From: Bacillus testis
Lineage (GTDB): Bacteria; Bacillota; Bacilli; Bacillales; DSM-1321
Reading direction: 5' to 3'
DNA length: 64,000 bases
NCBI RefSeq assembly: GCF_001243895.1
Contig: NZ_LN851186.1
Span: forward strand, 3,365,727-3,429,726
The notes beneath the pieces were generated by a model, which was not told the origin of the DNA, searched no databases, and worked only from the letters and a program-made list of their open reading frames with translations. Every line of letters begins with the position of its first letter. Position 1 is the stretch's first letter. Positions 8,346 to 17,291 of the stretch are shown in pieces. The translations under genes and the position numbers were made by a program.

Positions 8346-8595
8346 ATGAAAAAACAGCTTCCATAGTCCCCTTCTTCCAGTTGCTCGTCCTTGATCACTA
8401 AAAGCATGAGTAAACAGACCACTAAATGCTGATACCTTAGCAACAGTTGCAGAGCAGCGTTGCAGCAACATCTTAAAAATGGCCCAAATCATTCTATCTT
8501 AATTCTCGTAAACTTTTTTCCTTCTATATAGCCTCCACCTTTCCTAGCTTCCGTTATTAAAAAGAAAGACCTCTACTGTTCTCTGCTCCGGCCTT
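8346..8595. other. Promoter region of gabD
   Basis: Contains a GTTGC-rich patch around 8450-8470 with mirrored GTTGC/GCAAC elements that could be an activator or repressor site. No GG-N10-GC sigma-54 spacing was found. No coding sequence seen. Confidence 0.3.
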
Positions 8596-8836
8596 TCACC
8601 TCTCTATTGCCCGCTCGAATTGATAAGCGGCAACTTGGGACAGTACCTTCTTACTTACATCTATGATTCGATCTCCCTTTTCATAACCAGCTTTTTAAAA
8701 AAGCTCTTGTTTTTTGTTTTGGATTGCCTTTATCCCGATAGTAGGGGATGAATGTCTCCCTGCTTATCCAGGCTTTTTGAAAAGTATGTATTGCATCGGA
8801 TTCAGTAAAGTGGAATCTTTCTTTCGTATAACCCAT
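8596..8836 (-). pseudogene. Frameshifted small gene of unknown function
   Basis: On the minus strand an ATG at 8836 opens a frame MGYTKERFHFTESDAI... ending at AFLKSW-L-stop. Shifting by one base at AAAAGC-T-GGT continues as GYEKGDRIIDVSKKVLSQVA and ends at TGA 8596-8598. Both halves look protein-like and together would give about 80 residues. One extra T near 8690 explains the break. No ribosome-binding site is evident before the ATG, so the 5' part may be lost as well. I do not recognise the family. Confidence 0.5.
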
Positions 8837-8929
8837 TTTTTTAAAAATAGGAACTTACAAAATATTTTAGGACTTTAGGAGGAATTAAGAGGGTTTATGT
8901 CGTAAAATAGTTCTTAAGGAGTGAGTAAT

Positions 8930-9193
8930 ATGAATCATTCAGATTATCAAATTGAGCTAAGCATGTGGGATTCAGTGGTCATTAAATTAGACCGCCCAGC
9001 TCTCGTTATGCTGATGGATGATAAAAATTATGCCAATTACCTTAAGGGCTCTAAATTCAGATATTATGGTGGCCATACAGATCAGAACACCATGAGAATA
9101 CCAGCTCCGAACTCAGGCCACTGGCATGTTATCATCAAAAAATCGGGATCAGTAGGACCAATCAAGCATAGCATTCAGATAATCAGAAACTAA
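8930..9193 (+). CDS. DUF1883-like small protein
   Basis: An 87-residue protein (MNHSDYQIELSMWDSVVIKL...). The pattern VVIKLDRPALVMLMDDKNYANY, then KFRYYGG and a late HWHVIIKKSG is that of DUF1883, a small beta-rich domain sometimes found beside signalling domains. Start at ATG 8930 because AAGGAG lies eight bases upstream; an in-frame GTG at 8921 overlaps that site. No signal peptide or membrane segment. It stands alone; function unknown. Confidence 0.7.
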   Translation: MNHSDYQIELSMWDSVVIKLDRPALVMLMDDKNYANYLKGSKFRYYGGHTDQNTMRIPAPNSGHWHVIIKKSGSVGPIKHSIQIIRN

Positions 9194-9198
9194 AAAAG

Positions 9199-9256
9199 AC
9201 ACCCCTCGTGAAGTGTACCCTAATTGTTGGACAAATGTTCAACAATAGAGGGGCAT
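9199..9256 (+). mobile_element. Possible IS3-family (IS150 group) terminal-repeat remnant forming a hairpin
   Basis: TGAAGTGTACCC at 9209-9220 followed by TAATTGTTGGACA to 9233 has the form of an IS150-group terminal inverted repeat. It is immediately followed by the mirror ATTGTTG/CAACAAT and enclosed by CCCCTC/GAGGGG, so it could equally act as a terminator-like hairpin for the DUF1883 gene. No transposase frame is present. Confidence 0.4.
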
Positions 9257-9285
9257 TTCGGAATGGGTGCTTTTTATCTCCTTGG

Positions 9286-9417
9286 GACCAGTGCTAGGAC
9301 TCCCACTGCAAAAGATACGTAAAAAGAAAAGTATAAGTGGGATCAAGCGCTAATAAGAATCCGATTGGTTCAATTAACGAAAGGTGAGGAATCCCCCACC
9401 TTTCAAAGTTTCATTTA
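9286..9417 (-). repeat. Dispersed 3'-UTR repeat, copy 4 (minus orientation)
   Basis: Begins about 11 bases after the gdh stop in the same orientation as gdh. Stem I is GAAAGGTG / CACCTTTC, a fully paired variant of the AATCGGTGG / CCGCTGATT type stem, followed by ATTGAACCAATCGGATTCTT and an AGCGC..AGCACTGG closing stem. Confidence 0.85.
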
Positions 9418-9428
9418 TTATTTTTCTA

Positions 9429-10229
<801 letters not shown>

Positions 10230-11087
10230 TTATGATCTTTTTGTAAAGCCCAACAATACACCGCCTGCAATAACAAGCGCACAGCCAATGATGATAAACG
10301 TCAGTTGTTTCTTTGATTTCTTTTCACCCAACAAGAAGATTCCGCCGAGTGTAGAGATCACGATACCCATTTGCGCAAATGAGAAGCCAATGGCAACTCC
10401 CACTCTGGGATTTGCCAATAACAGCCCGATATTACCGATTGCCCACATAATTCCCGTAATAACGTTTCGCAATGCGTATTTATTGAATGGTTTCTTTTTA
10501 AGCGACAAAATAAAGGCTGTTATGAACATACCGATTGCCTGCGGCAGAATGGCGGCCCAGCCATTAATATCAAACCATCTTACAATGACAACATAAAGAA
10601 CATAACCAATTGTTGAAATGAACAGGAACATGGCTCCTTTTTTGGCGTTCCCTTTTTCCCCCTCTTCACTGCCCTGCTGAAAGCCCGTCAGAATAACACC
10701 GGCAATGATACAAAGCAGTGCGAGGATGCCCAGGATGACTGTCGTTGTGTCCGTCCATTCCTTGAAAACAACGACACCAAAGAAACTAGTACCCAACAAT
10801 TGCAGTCCTGTGGAAATCGGGACCGTTTTCGCTACACCAACTTGTTTCACACTATTAAACTGGTTAAGCTGGCCGACTGCCCAGCCTGCACCGGAAATGA
10901 TGCCTACAATCCAAATGGTCGCATCCAATTGAGGCTGCTTGATAAAATACATTACAATAGCAAATAAAAAAGCCCCGGATGTAATTCCCAGGGTTTGGGA
11001 ATACGAGTTACCACCCAACTTTTCACTGACGAGTACCAAACTGCCCCACGTCAGAGCCGGCAATAACGCAAACAATATACCCTCCAT
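10230..11087 (-). CDS. glcU: Glucose uptake protein, GRP transporter family
   Basis: A 285-residue membrane protein with ten predicted hydrophobic helices, opening MEGILFALLPALTWGSLVLVS and containing GVAKTVPISTGLQLLGTSFF near residue 85, typical of the GlcU/RhaT-type sugar transporters. It imports glucose by proton symport and supplies the neighbouring glucose dehydrogenase. First gene of the glcU-gdh unit, start with GAGAGGGATTTAT upstream. Upstream on the minus strand TGAATA (11151-11146) resembles a forespore -35 element but the expected -10 is poor. Confidence 0.92.
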   Translation of the reverse strand: MEGILFALLPALTWGSLVLVSEKLGGNSYSQTLGITSGAFLFAIVMYFIKQPQLDATIWIVGIISGAGWAVGQLNQFNSVKQVGVAKTVPISTGLQLLGTSFFGVVVFKEWTDTTTVILGILALLCIIAGVILTGFQQGSEEGEKGNAKKGAMFLFISTIGYVLYVVIVRWFDINGWAAILPQAIGMFITAFILSLKKKPFNKYALRNVITGIMWAIGNIGLLLANPRVGVAIGFSFAQMGIVISTLGGIFLLGEKKSKKQLTFIIIGCALVIAGGVLLGFTKRS

Positions 11088-11461
11088 ATAAATCCCTCTC
11101 TCTTCCCAGTAAATTATTACTCTATTCGAATTAATTACGATTAATTATTCAACTATATTGTTTATTCCCCCCTTCCTTCTAAAAGAAACTTCGTTTTAGA
11201 TAAAAAGTTAAAAGGTTAGCTCCTGCCTTTACAAAGGTAGAAACTCTATATGAGGAGAGAAAAATAAATAGTTTCTGCAATTGACTGATTAATTCTTTTC
11301 TAGCAATACCCTATCTGTCCTTTTTTAAGCCTATTGATACAATCATTGATCAGAAAACGAGCATGATCTATGCGCGATGAGCTTTTTCACTAGAAAGCAA
11401 GGGATGTAGAGAGTAAAATTAAAATCATCCAAAAATTGAATGAGCAGGAAGTGAACCTTCT
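11088..11461. other. Intergenic region between glcU and the GNAT gene
   Basis: AT-rich, holds the divergent promoters. Nothing coding or strongly structured recognised apart from short AT palindromes near 11125-11150. Confidence 0.4.
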
Positions 11462-11962
11462 ATGTCAGCACAAATAGAATTTGCAGATGCCACACTTAAT
11501 GATTTACCGATCATCATAGATATCTATAATTCAACAATTCCTTCCCGATTAGTGACAGCCGATTTAGAGCCTGTTACCGTTGAAAGCCGAATTCCCTGGT
11601 TTCATGAACACAACCCAGAGAACCGGCCGCTATGGATTGCCCGATACCAGGGCGAGATTTGCGGATGGATCAGCTTTCAATCTTTTTATGGCCGGCCAGC
11701 GTATCAAGGCACAGCCGAAGTGAGCATCTATTTACATGAACATTTCCGCGGACAGGGACTCGGAAGCATGATGCTTCAACAGGCACTGGAAGCCTCGCCT
11801 TCTTTAGGGATACAAACATTGCTCGGATTCATATTCGGCCACAACCGCCCGAGTATCCTTTTGTTTGAACGTTTTTCGTTTGAAAAATGGGGTTTGCTTC
11901 CGAGAGTAGCCGAATTAGATGGCGTCGAAAGGGATTTAATTATTATGGGGAAACGCATATAA
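11462..11962 (+). CDS. GNAT N-acetyltransferase, phosphinothricin-acetyltransferase-like
   Basis: A 166-residue GNAT enzyme. The start [17 protein letters not shown], the acidic [21 protein letters not shown] acetyl-CoA loop (residues about 88-108, RGQGLG), and [22 protein letters not shown] follow the Pat/YwnH subfamily, which acetylates amino groups of phosphinothricin-like or methionine-analogue compounds. Start ATG 11462 preceded by GCAGGAAGTG. Native substrate unknown. It is a single gene converging with the sigma-54 activator gene. Confidence 0.85.
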   Translation: MSAQIEFADATLNDLPIIIDIYNSTIPSRLVTADLEPVTVESRIPWFHEHNPENRPLWIARYQGEICGWISFQSFYGRPAYQGTAEVSIYLHEHFRGQGLGSMMLQQALEASPSLGIQTLLGFIFGHNRPSILLFERFSFEKWGLLPRVAELDGVERDLIIMGKRI

Positions 11963-11969
11963 TACAAAT

Positions 11970-12025
11970 GAGCGCAGATGGATAAGCGTGGATAATAGAT
12001 GGATCTCTCACCTATCAAAGTTTCC
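11970..12025 (-). repeat. Dispersed repeat, copy 5 (fragment, minus orientation)
   Basis: Minus strand reads GGAAACTTTGATAGGTGAGAG then ATCCATC, matching the 5' end of the dispersed repeat; the remainder is lost. Confidence 0.45.
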
Positions 12026-12063
12026 AAGCTAGTCTCTTCCTCGCATAAGACCAACAGACAATG

Positions 12064-12098
12064 AAAAAGCACATAGACCAATTTGGCTATGTGCTTTT
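12064..12098. terminator. Terminator shared by the GNAT and sigma-54 activator genes
   Basis: AAAAAGCACATAG / CTATGTGCTTTT stem; the stop codon of the minus-strand activator gene lies inside the stem. Confidence 0.8.
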
Positions 12099-14264
12099 GA
12101 CTCTAGTTTTTGCTTCCTTGGCAGTCGGTATGCCAAGCCGATTCATTTTTTCATATAAAGTCGACCGGCCCATTCCCATTAGCTTAGCCGCTTTAGAGCG
12201 GTTCCCATTGGTTTGTTGCAGCGTACCGATAATAAGCTGTCTTTCCCGATCTTCCAAACTTGATCCAGCTACTTCTGGCTCTCCTTCAGAAAGAATCGGT
12301 ATATATTCTGCTTCTTCGGCCTCAATGGCAGTGGTCAGTTTTGCATAAGGGACGGTCATATGCGAGATATGCTCAGGCAGATCCTTCAATTTAATTTGTT
12401 CGCCTTCTAACAGATAGACGGCCCGGCGAATCACATTTTCAAGTTCCCGAACGTTGCCGGGCCATTCATGCGCTGTCAGGGCATCCATCGCTTCTTTTTC
12501 GATGCCGGTCACACGAATGCCCAGCTCTGAACTGAATTTGTTGATGAACATCTTGGCCAGATGAGGGATATCATCCTTTCGTTCTGAAAGCGGCGGAATA
12601 GTAATGGAAAATACATTGATGCGGTAATAGAGATCCAGGCGAAACTCTCCCGATCGGACCTTGTCCTCCAACTGGGTATTAGTCGCTGCAATAATTCTCA
12701 CATTTACCTTAATAGGATCTATGCCTCCTACTCTTTCAAACTCGCCGTCTTGCAGGACGCGAAGCAGCTTTACCTGCAAAGCTGGTGACATATCGCCTAT
12801 TTCATCAAGAAAAAGGGTGCCGCCGTTCGCCAATTCAAACTTACCGGGCTTGCCTTTCTTCTTGGCCCCCGTAAAGGCGCCTTCTTCATAGCCAAAAAAT
12901 TCAGATTCCATCAGTTCTTCAGGAATCGCTGCACAATTTACTTTAATAAATGGGGCTGCTCTTCTCGGGCTGGCATTATGTATACTGTGCGCAAAGAGCT
13001 CTTTCCCAGTCCCGCTCGGTCCCAGAATGACAACGGGAAGGTTCGCCTGGGCCACTCTCATCGCTTCTTTTTTAGCTAGATCTACCTTGGGATTTACAGA
13101 TACAATATGCTTAAAGGTATATTTGGCATAATTGGATTGTCTGGCCTCTTGGCGAAAATAAGTGATTTCCTTTTCCAACGATTCCATTTTTTCTACCAAT
13201 TTTTTCAATTCTTTAATGTGGTGGAAGGTTACTTTCTCAACTGCTCCCACAGCCTGTCCATTCTCAACCAATGGCAGGCATGTAACCGTGTAACGGGTGC
13301 CCCTGATCATCTGAATATCATTGATGTCTGCCAGGCCTGTTTCCAAGACATTCATCAGATGGCTGTCCGGGCGCAGCTCACGTATGGACCTCCCTATCGC
13401 TTCCCCTGTCTCCACTCCAAGGAAATGGCACATATTGCTGTTAATCATGGTAATATTGCCTTCTTTATTCACAACAACTATTCCATCATAGGCCAGTTCA
13501 AGCACCGTATCGAGCGTTGTGTTCAATTGCTGGACACTCTGTAGTTCATTTGTGAGCAATTCCAGCTTAGTCATATCCTGCAGGATGGCCACTGCGCCGA
13601 ACCAGCCATGAGGACCGTCCACCATTCTGCAATGAACCAAAAAGATATGCTCCCCGACCGTACATCGCTGCCCAAATATAGACTGGCCGTCGGAAAGGAC
13701 ACCAGCAATTCCTAGTGAAGGGAACAAATCATCAATGGATTTGCCGATCATGTCCTTGGCTTCCACTTCGAGCATTTCTGCCGCAGCTGCATTAAACACT
13801 TGAATGGTCCCGTCTTCATTGACATTGATAACTCCGTCTTCCATTGTTTCTACCAGCGAGCTTAAATTAGAGGCAAGAGCATTCGACTGGCTGAGCAGCG
13901 TTTGGAATGCAGTGCTTTTATTAATCATGCCAATAGGGCGGTAATCATCATCAACGATGACAACCTGGCCTTTCGGGCTTCCCAGTGAAAGGCTGATATC
14001 AATCTCATCATTATAGGATAAAGCGAATACATCGCTAACCATGACATCGCTTACAGGACGTTGCAAATCAAATCCCGACAGCAGGACGTTATAAATATTA
14101 GAGCGAGTGAAAATACCGCATAATTTGCCATTTTCATCTATAATCGGCAAAGCATCGCAATGATGTTGCCGGAATAAATGGACCGCTTTAAAAATCGTTT
14201 CTTCTTTATATAGAGTGAGTATATTTAACAATGCTACATCAATCGCTTTTGTTGTTTTCAACAT
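12087..14264 (-). CDS. Sigma-54-dependent transcriptional activator with CBS and two PAS domains
   Basis: A 725-residue enhancer-binding protein. Order of domains: a CBS pair (about residues 8-118), PAS (125-230, FNAAAAEMLEV), PAS (245-350, GIVVVNKEGNITMINSN), AAA+ sigma-54 interaction domain (about 390-615) with Walker A GPSGTGKELFAH, the sigma-54-contacting GAFTGA loop, and GGTLFLDEIGDM, and a Fis-type HTH at the C-terminus (NGNRSKAAKLMGMGRSTLYEKM). CBS and PAS domains suggest sensing of a nucleotide or small ligand. It lies just downstream of, and in line with, the acyl-CoA operon whose promoter is of the -24/-12 type, so it very likely activates that operon. BkdR and RocR of B. subtilis are related in principle but have different sensor regions. 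Confidence 0.92.
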   Translation of the reverse strand: MLKTTKAIDVALLNILTLYKEETIFKAVHLFRQHHCDALPIIDENGKLCGIFTRSNIYNVLLSGFDLQRPVSDVMVSDVFALSYNDEIDISLSLGSPKGQVVIVDDDYRPIGMINKSTAFQTLLSQSNALASNLSSLVETMEDGVINVNEDGTIQVFNAAAAEMLEVEAKDMIGKSIDDLFPSLGIAGVLSDGQSIFGQRCTVGEHIFLVHCRMVDGPHGWFGAVAILQDMTKLELLTNELQSVQQLNTTLDTVLELAYDGIVVVNKEGNITMINSNMCHFLGVETGEAIGRSIRELRPDSHLMNVLETGLADINDIQMIRGTRYTVTCLPLVENGQAVGAVEKVTFHHIKELKKLVEKMESLEKEITYFRQEARQSNYAKYTFKHIVSVNPKVDLAKKEAMRVAQANLPVVILGPSGTGKELFAHSIHNASPRRAAPFIKVNCAAIPEELMESEFFGYEEGAFTGAKKKGKPGKFELANGGTLFLDEIGDMSPALQVKLLRVLQDGEFERVGGIDPIKVNVRIIAATNTQLEDKVRSGEFRLDLYYRINVFSITIPPLSERKDDIPHLAKMFINKFSSELGIRVTGIEKEAMDALTAHEWPGNVRELENVIRRAVYLLEGEQIKLKDLPEHISHMTVPYAKLTTAIEAEEAEYIPILSEGEPEVAGSSLEDRERQLIIGTLQQTNGNRSKAAKLMGMGRSTLYEKMNRLGIPTAKEAKTRVKST

Positions 14265-14390
14265 CCCATCACCCTTCCATCACTTTCCATTATTTCAATG
14301 ATAAACCTTTACATACTTTTTATTCAACTGCAACTTTCAAAATATCTGATATTTCAGTTATATACCTGTTCATTCATCATCTGGACACGC

Positions 14391-14424
14391 AAAAAAAACT
14401 ATGGCGGGGAAAACCATAGTTTTT
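14391..14424 (-). terminator. Terminator at the end of the acyl-CoA operon
   Basis: AAAAACTATGG / CCATAGTTTTT stem with T tract on the minus strand, about 30 bp after the last dehydrogenase stop and before the activator gene. Confidence 0.8.
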
Positions 14425-14455
14425 AGCGGATATAGAATAAAGAAGATTTGTCTGA

Positions 14456-15574
14456 TTACCAGTTCAACGCAAGCGCTGCTTTTTCTCTGTTCTCTCTGAC
14501 AGTTCCTAGATAACTCTCATAATAGCGGGCTCTTTTGACAAATAGATGGCAGTCCAATTCTTCTGTAACACCAATTCCTCCATGGATTTGGACATTGGCT
14601 GCCGAGGAAGCGATAAACGCTTCTGAAATATAAGCGCGTGCGCTATAGATGGCAGCAGATCGGTCTTCCGCATTATTGTCTAAAGCCCAGTTTGCATAGT
14701 AGCTTAAAGAACGGGCTGTCTCTAATGCCAATTTCATATCGACAATCCGATGTTTGATGGCTTGGAATCGTCCGATTTGCTGGCCGAATTGGACACGGAT
14801 TTTCGCATACTCTGCTGCCATCGATACAATATGGTCCATAGCTCCGACCATATAAGAACACAAGGCAGCATTGATATGCAGCAACCCTTCTTCGAGCATT
14901 TCTCCACCCCTGCCTTCCGTGCCAATCAATCGGTTCAATGGAATTGTCACATTCCTGCAGGTAATTTGGGAAAGAAGGCTCGATTGATCAAAGGACTGTT
15001 GATCGTATACTGCCGTCAATTGTTCCTGTTCTACAATAAAGAAAGACGGTCCTTCTTCACTGCGGGCAAGCAAAATAAGATAGTCTGTCAAACTTCCATT
15101 AGGAACCATTGTTTTGATGCCATCCAGCGTGTAATGGTCACCTTCCCGAAGGGCCTGGAAGCCAAGATTTTCAATGCCATAGCTCTTGCCTTCTTCCAGC
15201 CATGCCAGCGTCACTGTTTTGCTTCCGGAAGCAATTTCAGGAAGATATTGTTCCTTCTGTTCTTCAGTTCCATACTTCTCCAGCAACGGGACGGCAAAAG
15301 CCATCGTCTCCATATACACGCCGGGAAACAACGCTCTTCCCATTTCCTCGAGGACCGGTACCAAATCCAAGGAACTCAGCCCAAGCCCTTCGTATTGTTC
15401 GGAGATGGTAATACCCATGCATCCAAGCTCACTCAAACCTGCCATCGCTTTATTAAATGAATCTATATTTCCCTTAGCCCAGTCTCTTGCAACTTTAGTC
15501 TGCCCCGCTCCATCCAAATATTTACGGACGTATCCACGAAACATTTCTTGTTCCTGATTCAATGAAAAATCCAT
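14456..15574 (-). CDS. Acyl-CoA dehydrogenase, small-type subunit (FadE28/ChsE1-like)
   Basis: A 372-residue acyl-CoA dehydrogenase fold: N-terminal helical domain (DFSLNQEQEMFRGYVRKYL), beta domain, C-terminal helical domain with RVQFGQQIGRFQAIKH and QIHGGIGVTEE. It lacks the usual C-terminal GGTSE segment of the partner dehydrogenase encoded 23 bp upstream. In Actinobacteria such paired genes form alpha2beta2 dehydrogenases acting on steroid side-chain CoA esters (ChsE1-ChsE2). I infer that this is the non-canonical partner subunit. Start preceded by AAGGAGGTGC. Last gene of the operon. Confidence 0.8.
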   Translation of the reverse strand: MDFSLNQEQEMFRGYVRKYLDGAGQTKVARDWAKGNIDSFNKAMAGLSELGCMGITISEQYEGLGLSSLDLVPVLEEMGRALFPGVYMETMAFAVPLLEKYGTEEQKEQYLPEIASGSKTVTLAWLEEGKSYGIENLGFQALREGDHYTLDGIKTMVPNGSLTDYLILLARSEEGPSFFIVEQEQLTAVYDQQSFDQSSLLSQITCRNVTIPLNRLIGTEGRGGEMLEEGLLHINAALCSYMVGAMDHIVSMAAEYAKIRVQFGQQIGRFQAIKHRIVDMKLALETARSLSYYANWALDNNAEDRSAAIYSARAYISEAFIASSAANVQIHGGIGVTEELDCHLFVKRARYYESYLGTVRENREKAALALNW

Positions 15575-15597
15575 TTTTCCTAAGCACCTCCTTATGA

Positions 15598-16791
15598 CTA
15601 ACGTCCCAAATCCTTCGGCAATCCTAAAATACGCTCGCCAATGGTATTTTTCTGTACTTCACTCGTTCCGCCGCCAATCGTCATACCAAATGAATAGAGA
15701 TAAGTATCTTGCCAGGATGGATCCATAATGGCATCTTTTTTCCACAGCATGCCTTGATGCCCTTGTAAGGACACGGCATAACTGAGTACTTCCTGGGTCA
15801 ATTCGCTGACCATCAGTTTGTCCATCGATCCTTCCGGGCCTGGGTGTCCGTTTTTCAACGTTTTGGTTAAATTGCGGTAATAATTCAGTAAGGAACCTCT
15901 TGTCTTGCTGTATAGTTCGACCATTTTCTGCCTCACAAAAGGGTCTTTAAATGCAGGCTTGCCGTCAATCCGCAACTGTCGGGCTGAATCGGCTAGATCA
16001 TTGAACTGCTTTTCCAGCGTGAAAACCTGGCCGCCTATCCCTGTCCGTTCATGCATCAGCAAAGCGATTGTGACTCTCCAGCCCTCGTCCACCTCGCCGA
16101 CAATATCGGCGTCATATGCAACAGCATCATTAAGATATACTTCATTGAAATCATGTTCGCCGTCCATTTGGATAATCGGGCGCGTCTCTACACCGCTTTG
16201 ATGCATATCCAGGAGGAAGACCGTGATTCCTTTGTGGCGTTTTTCCTGGTTGCTCGTGCGCGCTAAAACAAAACAGCGATCAGCCAAGTGGCCATAGGAA
16301 GTCCACACCTTTTGCCCGTTCAAGATCCATCGGTCGCCATCCTTGACAGCTGTCGTCTGGATAGCCGTCAAATCGGAACCGGCATTCGGCTCGGAATACC
16401 CTTGGCACCATACTTCTTCTCCTGTAAGAATTTTTTCGATATACTTTTTCTTCTGTTCTTCTGTCCCAATCTGCATTAACGTAGGTGCAACCATATGGAT
16501 ACCCACGTAATTGATGAGGGGCGGGGCCTGTACTCTGACCATCTCCTGCTGGTAGATAATCTCCTCCATCAGTGTGGCATTCCGCCCACCGTATTCTTTC
16601 GGCCAGGCAATCGCTGCCCAACCCCCTTCATATAATTTCTTCTGCCAGTTGCGCAAGAATGCAGGATATTCATCGCTTGCTTTATCTAATGCACGCTCGC
16701 CTTCTAGCCAGCCGCTCGGCAGATTATCCTCAAGCCATGTCCTTAACTCTTGGCGAAACGCTTCTTCCTTTTCTGTAAATGAAAAATCCAT
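15598..16791 (-). CDS. Acyl-CoA dehydrogenase, larger subunit (FadE29/ChsE2-like)
   Basis: A 397-residue acyl-CoA dehydrogenase. Key features: WCQGYSEPNAGSDL (FAD/substrate loop near residue 130), KVWTSYGHLADRCFVLARTS, and the C-terminal MTIGGGTSEVQKNTIGERILGLP, where the position of the common catalytic Glu (YEGT type) is Gly. In that subgroup the base is usually a Glu in the middle of the chain; the Glu in MHERTGIGGQVF is a candidate. It oxidises an acyl-CoA to the 2-enoyl-CoA with FAD, probably together with the neighbouring 372-residue subunit. Start preceded by GGGAGGGG. Confidence 0.82.
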   Translation of the reverse strand: MDFSFTEKEEAFRQELRTWLEDNLPSGWLEGERALDKASDEYPAFLRNWQKKLYEGGWAAIAWPKEYGGRNATLMEEIIYQQEMVRVQAPPLINYVGIHMVAPTLMQIGTEEQKKKYIEKILTGEEVWCQGYSEPNAGSDLTAIQTTAVKDGDRWILNGQKVWTSYGHLADRCFVLARTSNQEKRHKGITVFLLDMHQSGVETRPIIQMDGEHDFNEVYLNDAVAYDADIVGEVDEGWRVTIALLMHERTGIGGQVFTLEKQFNDLADSARQLRIDGKPAFKDPFVRQKMVELYSKTRGSLLNYYRNLTKTLKNGHPGPEGSMDKLMVSELTQEVLSYAVSLQGHQGMLWKKDAIMDPSWQDTYLYSFGMTIGGGTSEVQKNTIGERILGLPKDLGR

Positions 16792-16863
16792 TGCTTTCCC
16801 CTCCCTATTTAGAGCGATTCAATTTCTTTGCGTTCTGAAATCCATTGGAGGAAAACAGACTCT

Positions 16864-17280
16864 TTAAGCCAACTTCCACTGCGGCAAAGCCCTCTCTTCC
16901 GTGATATCCTCCCAAACCATGCGAAGCGGCATGCCAATCTTCAATTGCTCAGGATCGCTATCAAGGATATTGCCGATCAGTTTGACAGATGGCACTTGAT
17001 CGAGTTCCACAATGGCGATGGTCAATGGCAGGTCGTCCTGGAAACCTGGAAGGAAAGGCCTGTAGGAAACAACATAGGAATATAATGTCCCTGTTATCTC
17101 GCTGCCGATCTTTTCCCAACTCAGATCGGTACTTCCACACTTGGCGCAAGCCGGGCCTGGCGGATGTGAATAGGCTTGGCAACTGTTGCATTTTTGCAAA
17201 TGCAATTCATGGCGGTCTGCAGCATCCCAATACGGACTGTTGTCAGGTGTTTTTAACGGTATCGGTTTTTGGTAACTCAT
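16864..17280 (-). CDS. Zn-ribbon OB-fold protein (DUF35), thiolase/aldolase partner
   Basis: A 138-residue protein with an N-terminal helix, a rubredoxin-like zinc ribbon (LQKCNSCQAYSHPPGPACAKC, four Cys) and an OB fold after residue 60 (TGTLYSYVVSYRPFLPGF). DUF35 proteins bind acyl-CoA and form tight complexes with thiolase-like enzymes or with MaoC hydratases. It starts 11 bases after the stop of the thiolase-like gene, in the arrangement seen for Ltp2/ChsH2 systems. It probably presents acyl-CoA to the thiolase-like protein. Confidence 0.85.
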   Translation of the reverse strand: MSYQKPIPLKTPDNSPYWDAADRHELHLQKCNSCQAYSHPPGPACAKCGSTDLSWEKIGSEITGTLYSYVVSYRPFLPGFQDDLPLTIAIVELDQVPSVKLIGNILDSDPEQLKIGMPLRMVWEDITEERALPQWKLA

Positions 17281-17291
17281 CTTGTTCCCTC

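Noticed and set aside
8346..8520. A sigma-54 promoter before gabD
   Set aside because: No GG-N10-GC spacing could be found on the minus strand.
11100..11151. Forespore sigma-G promoter before glcU
   Set aside because: A TGAATA -35-like element is present but the -10 at the right distance (CGAATAG) is too poor to call.
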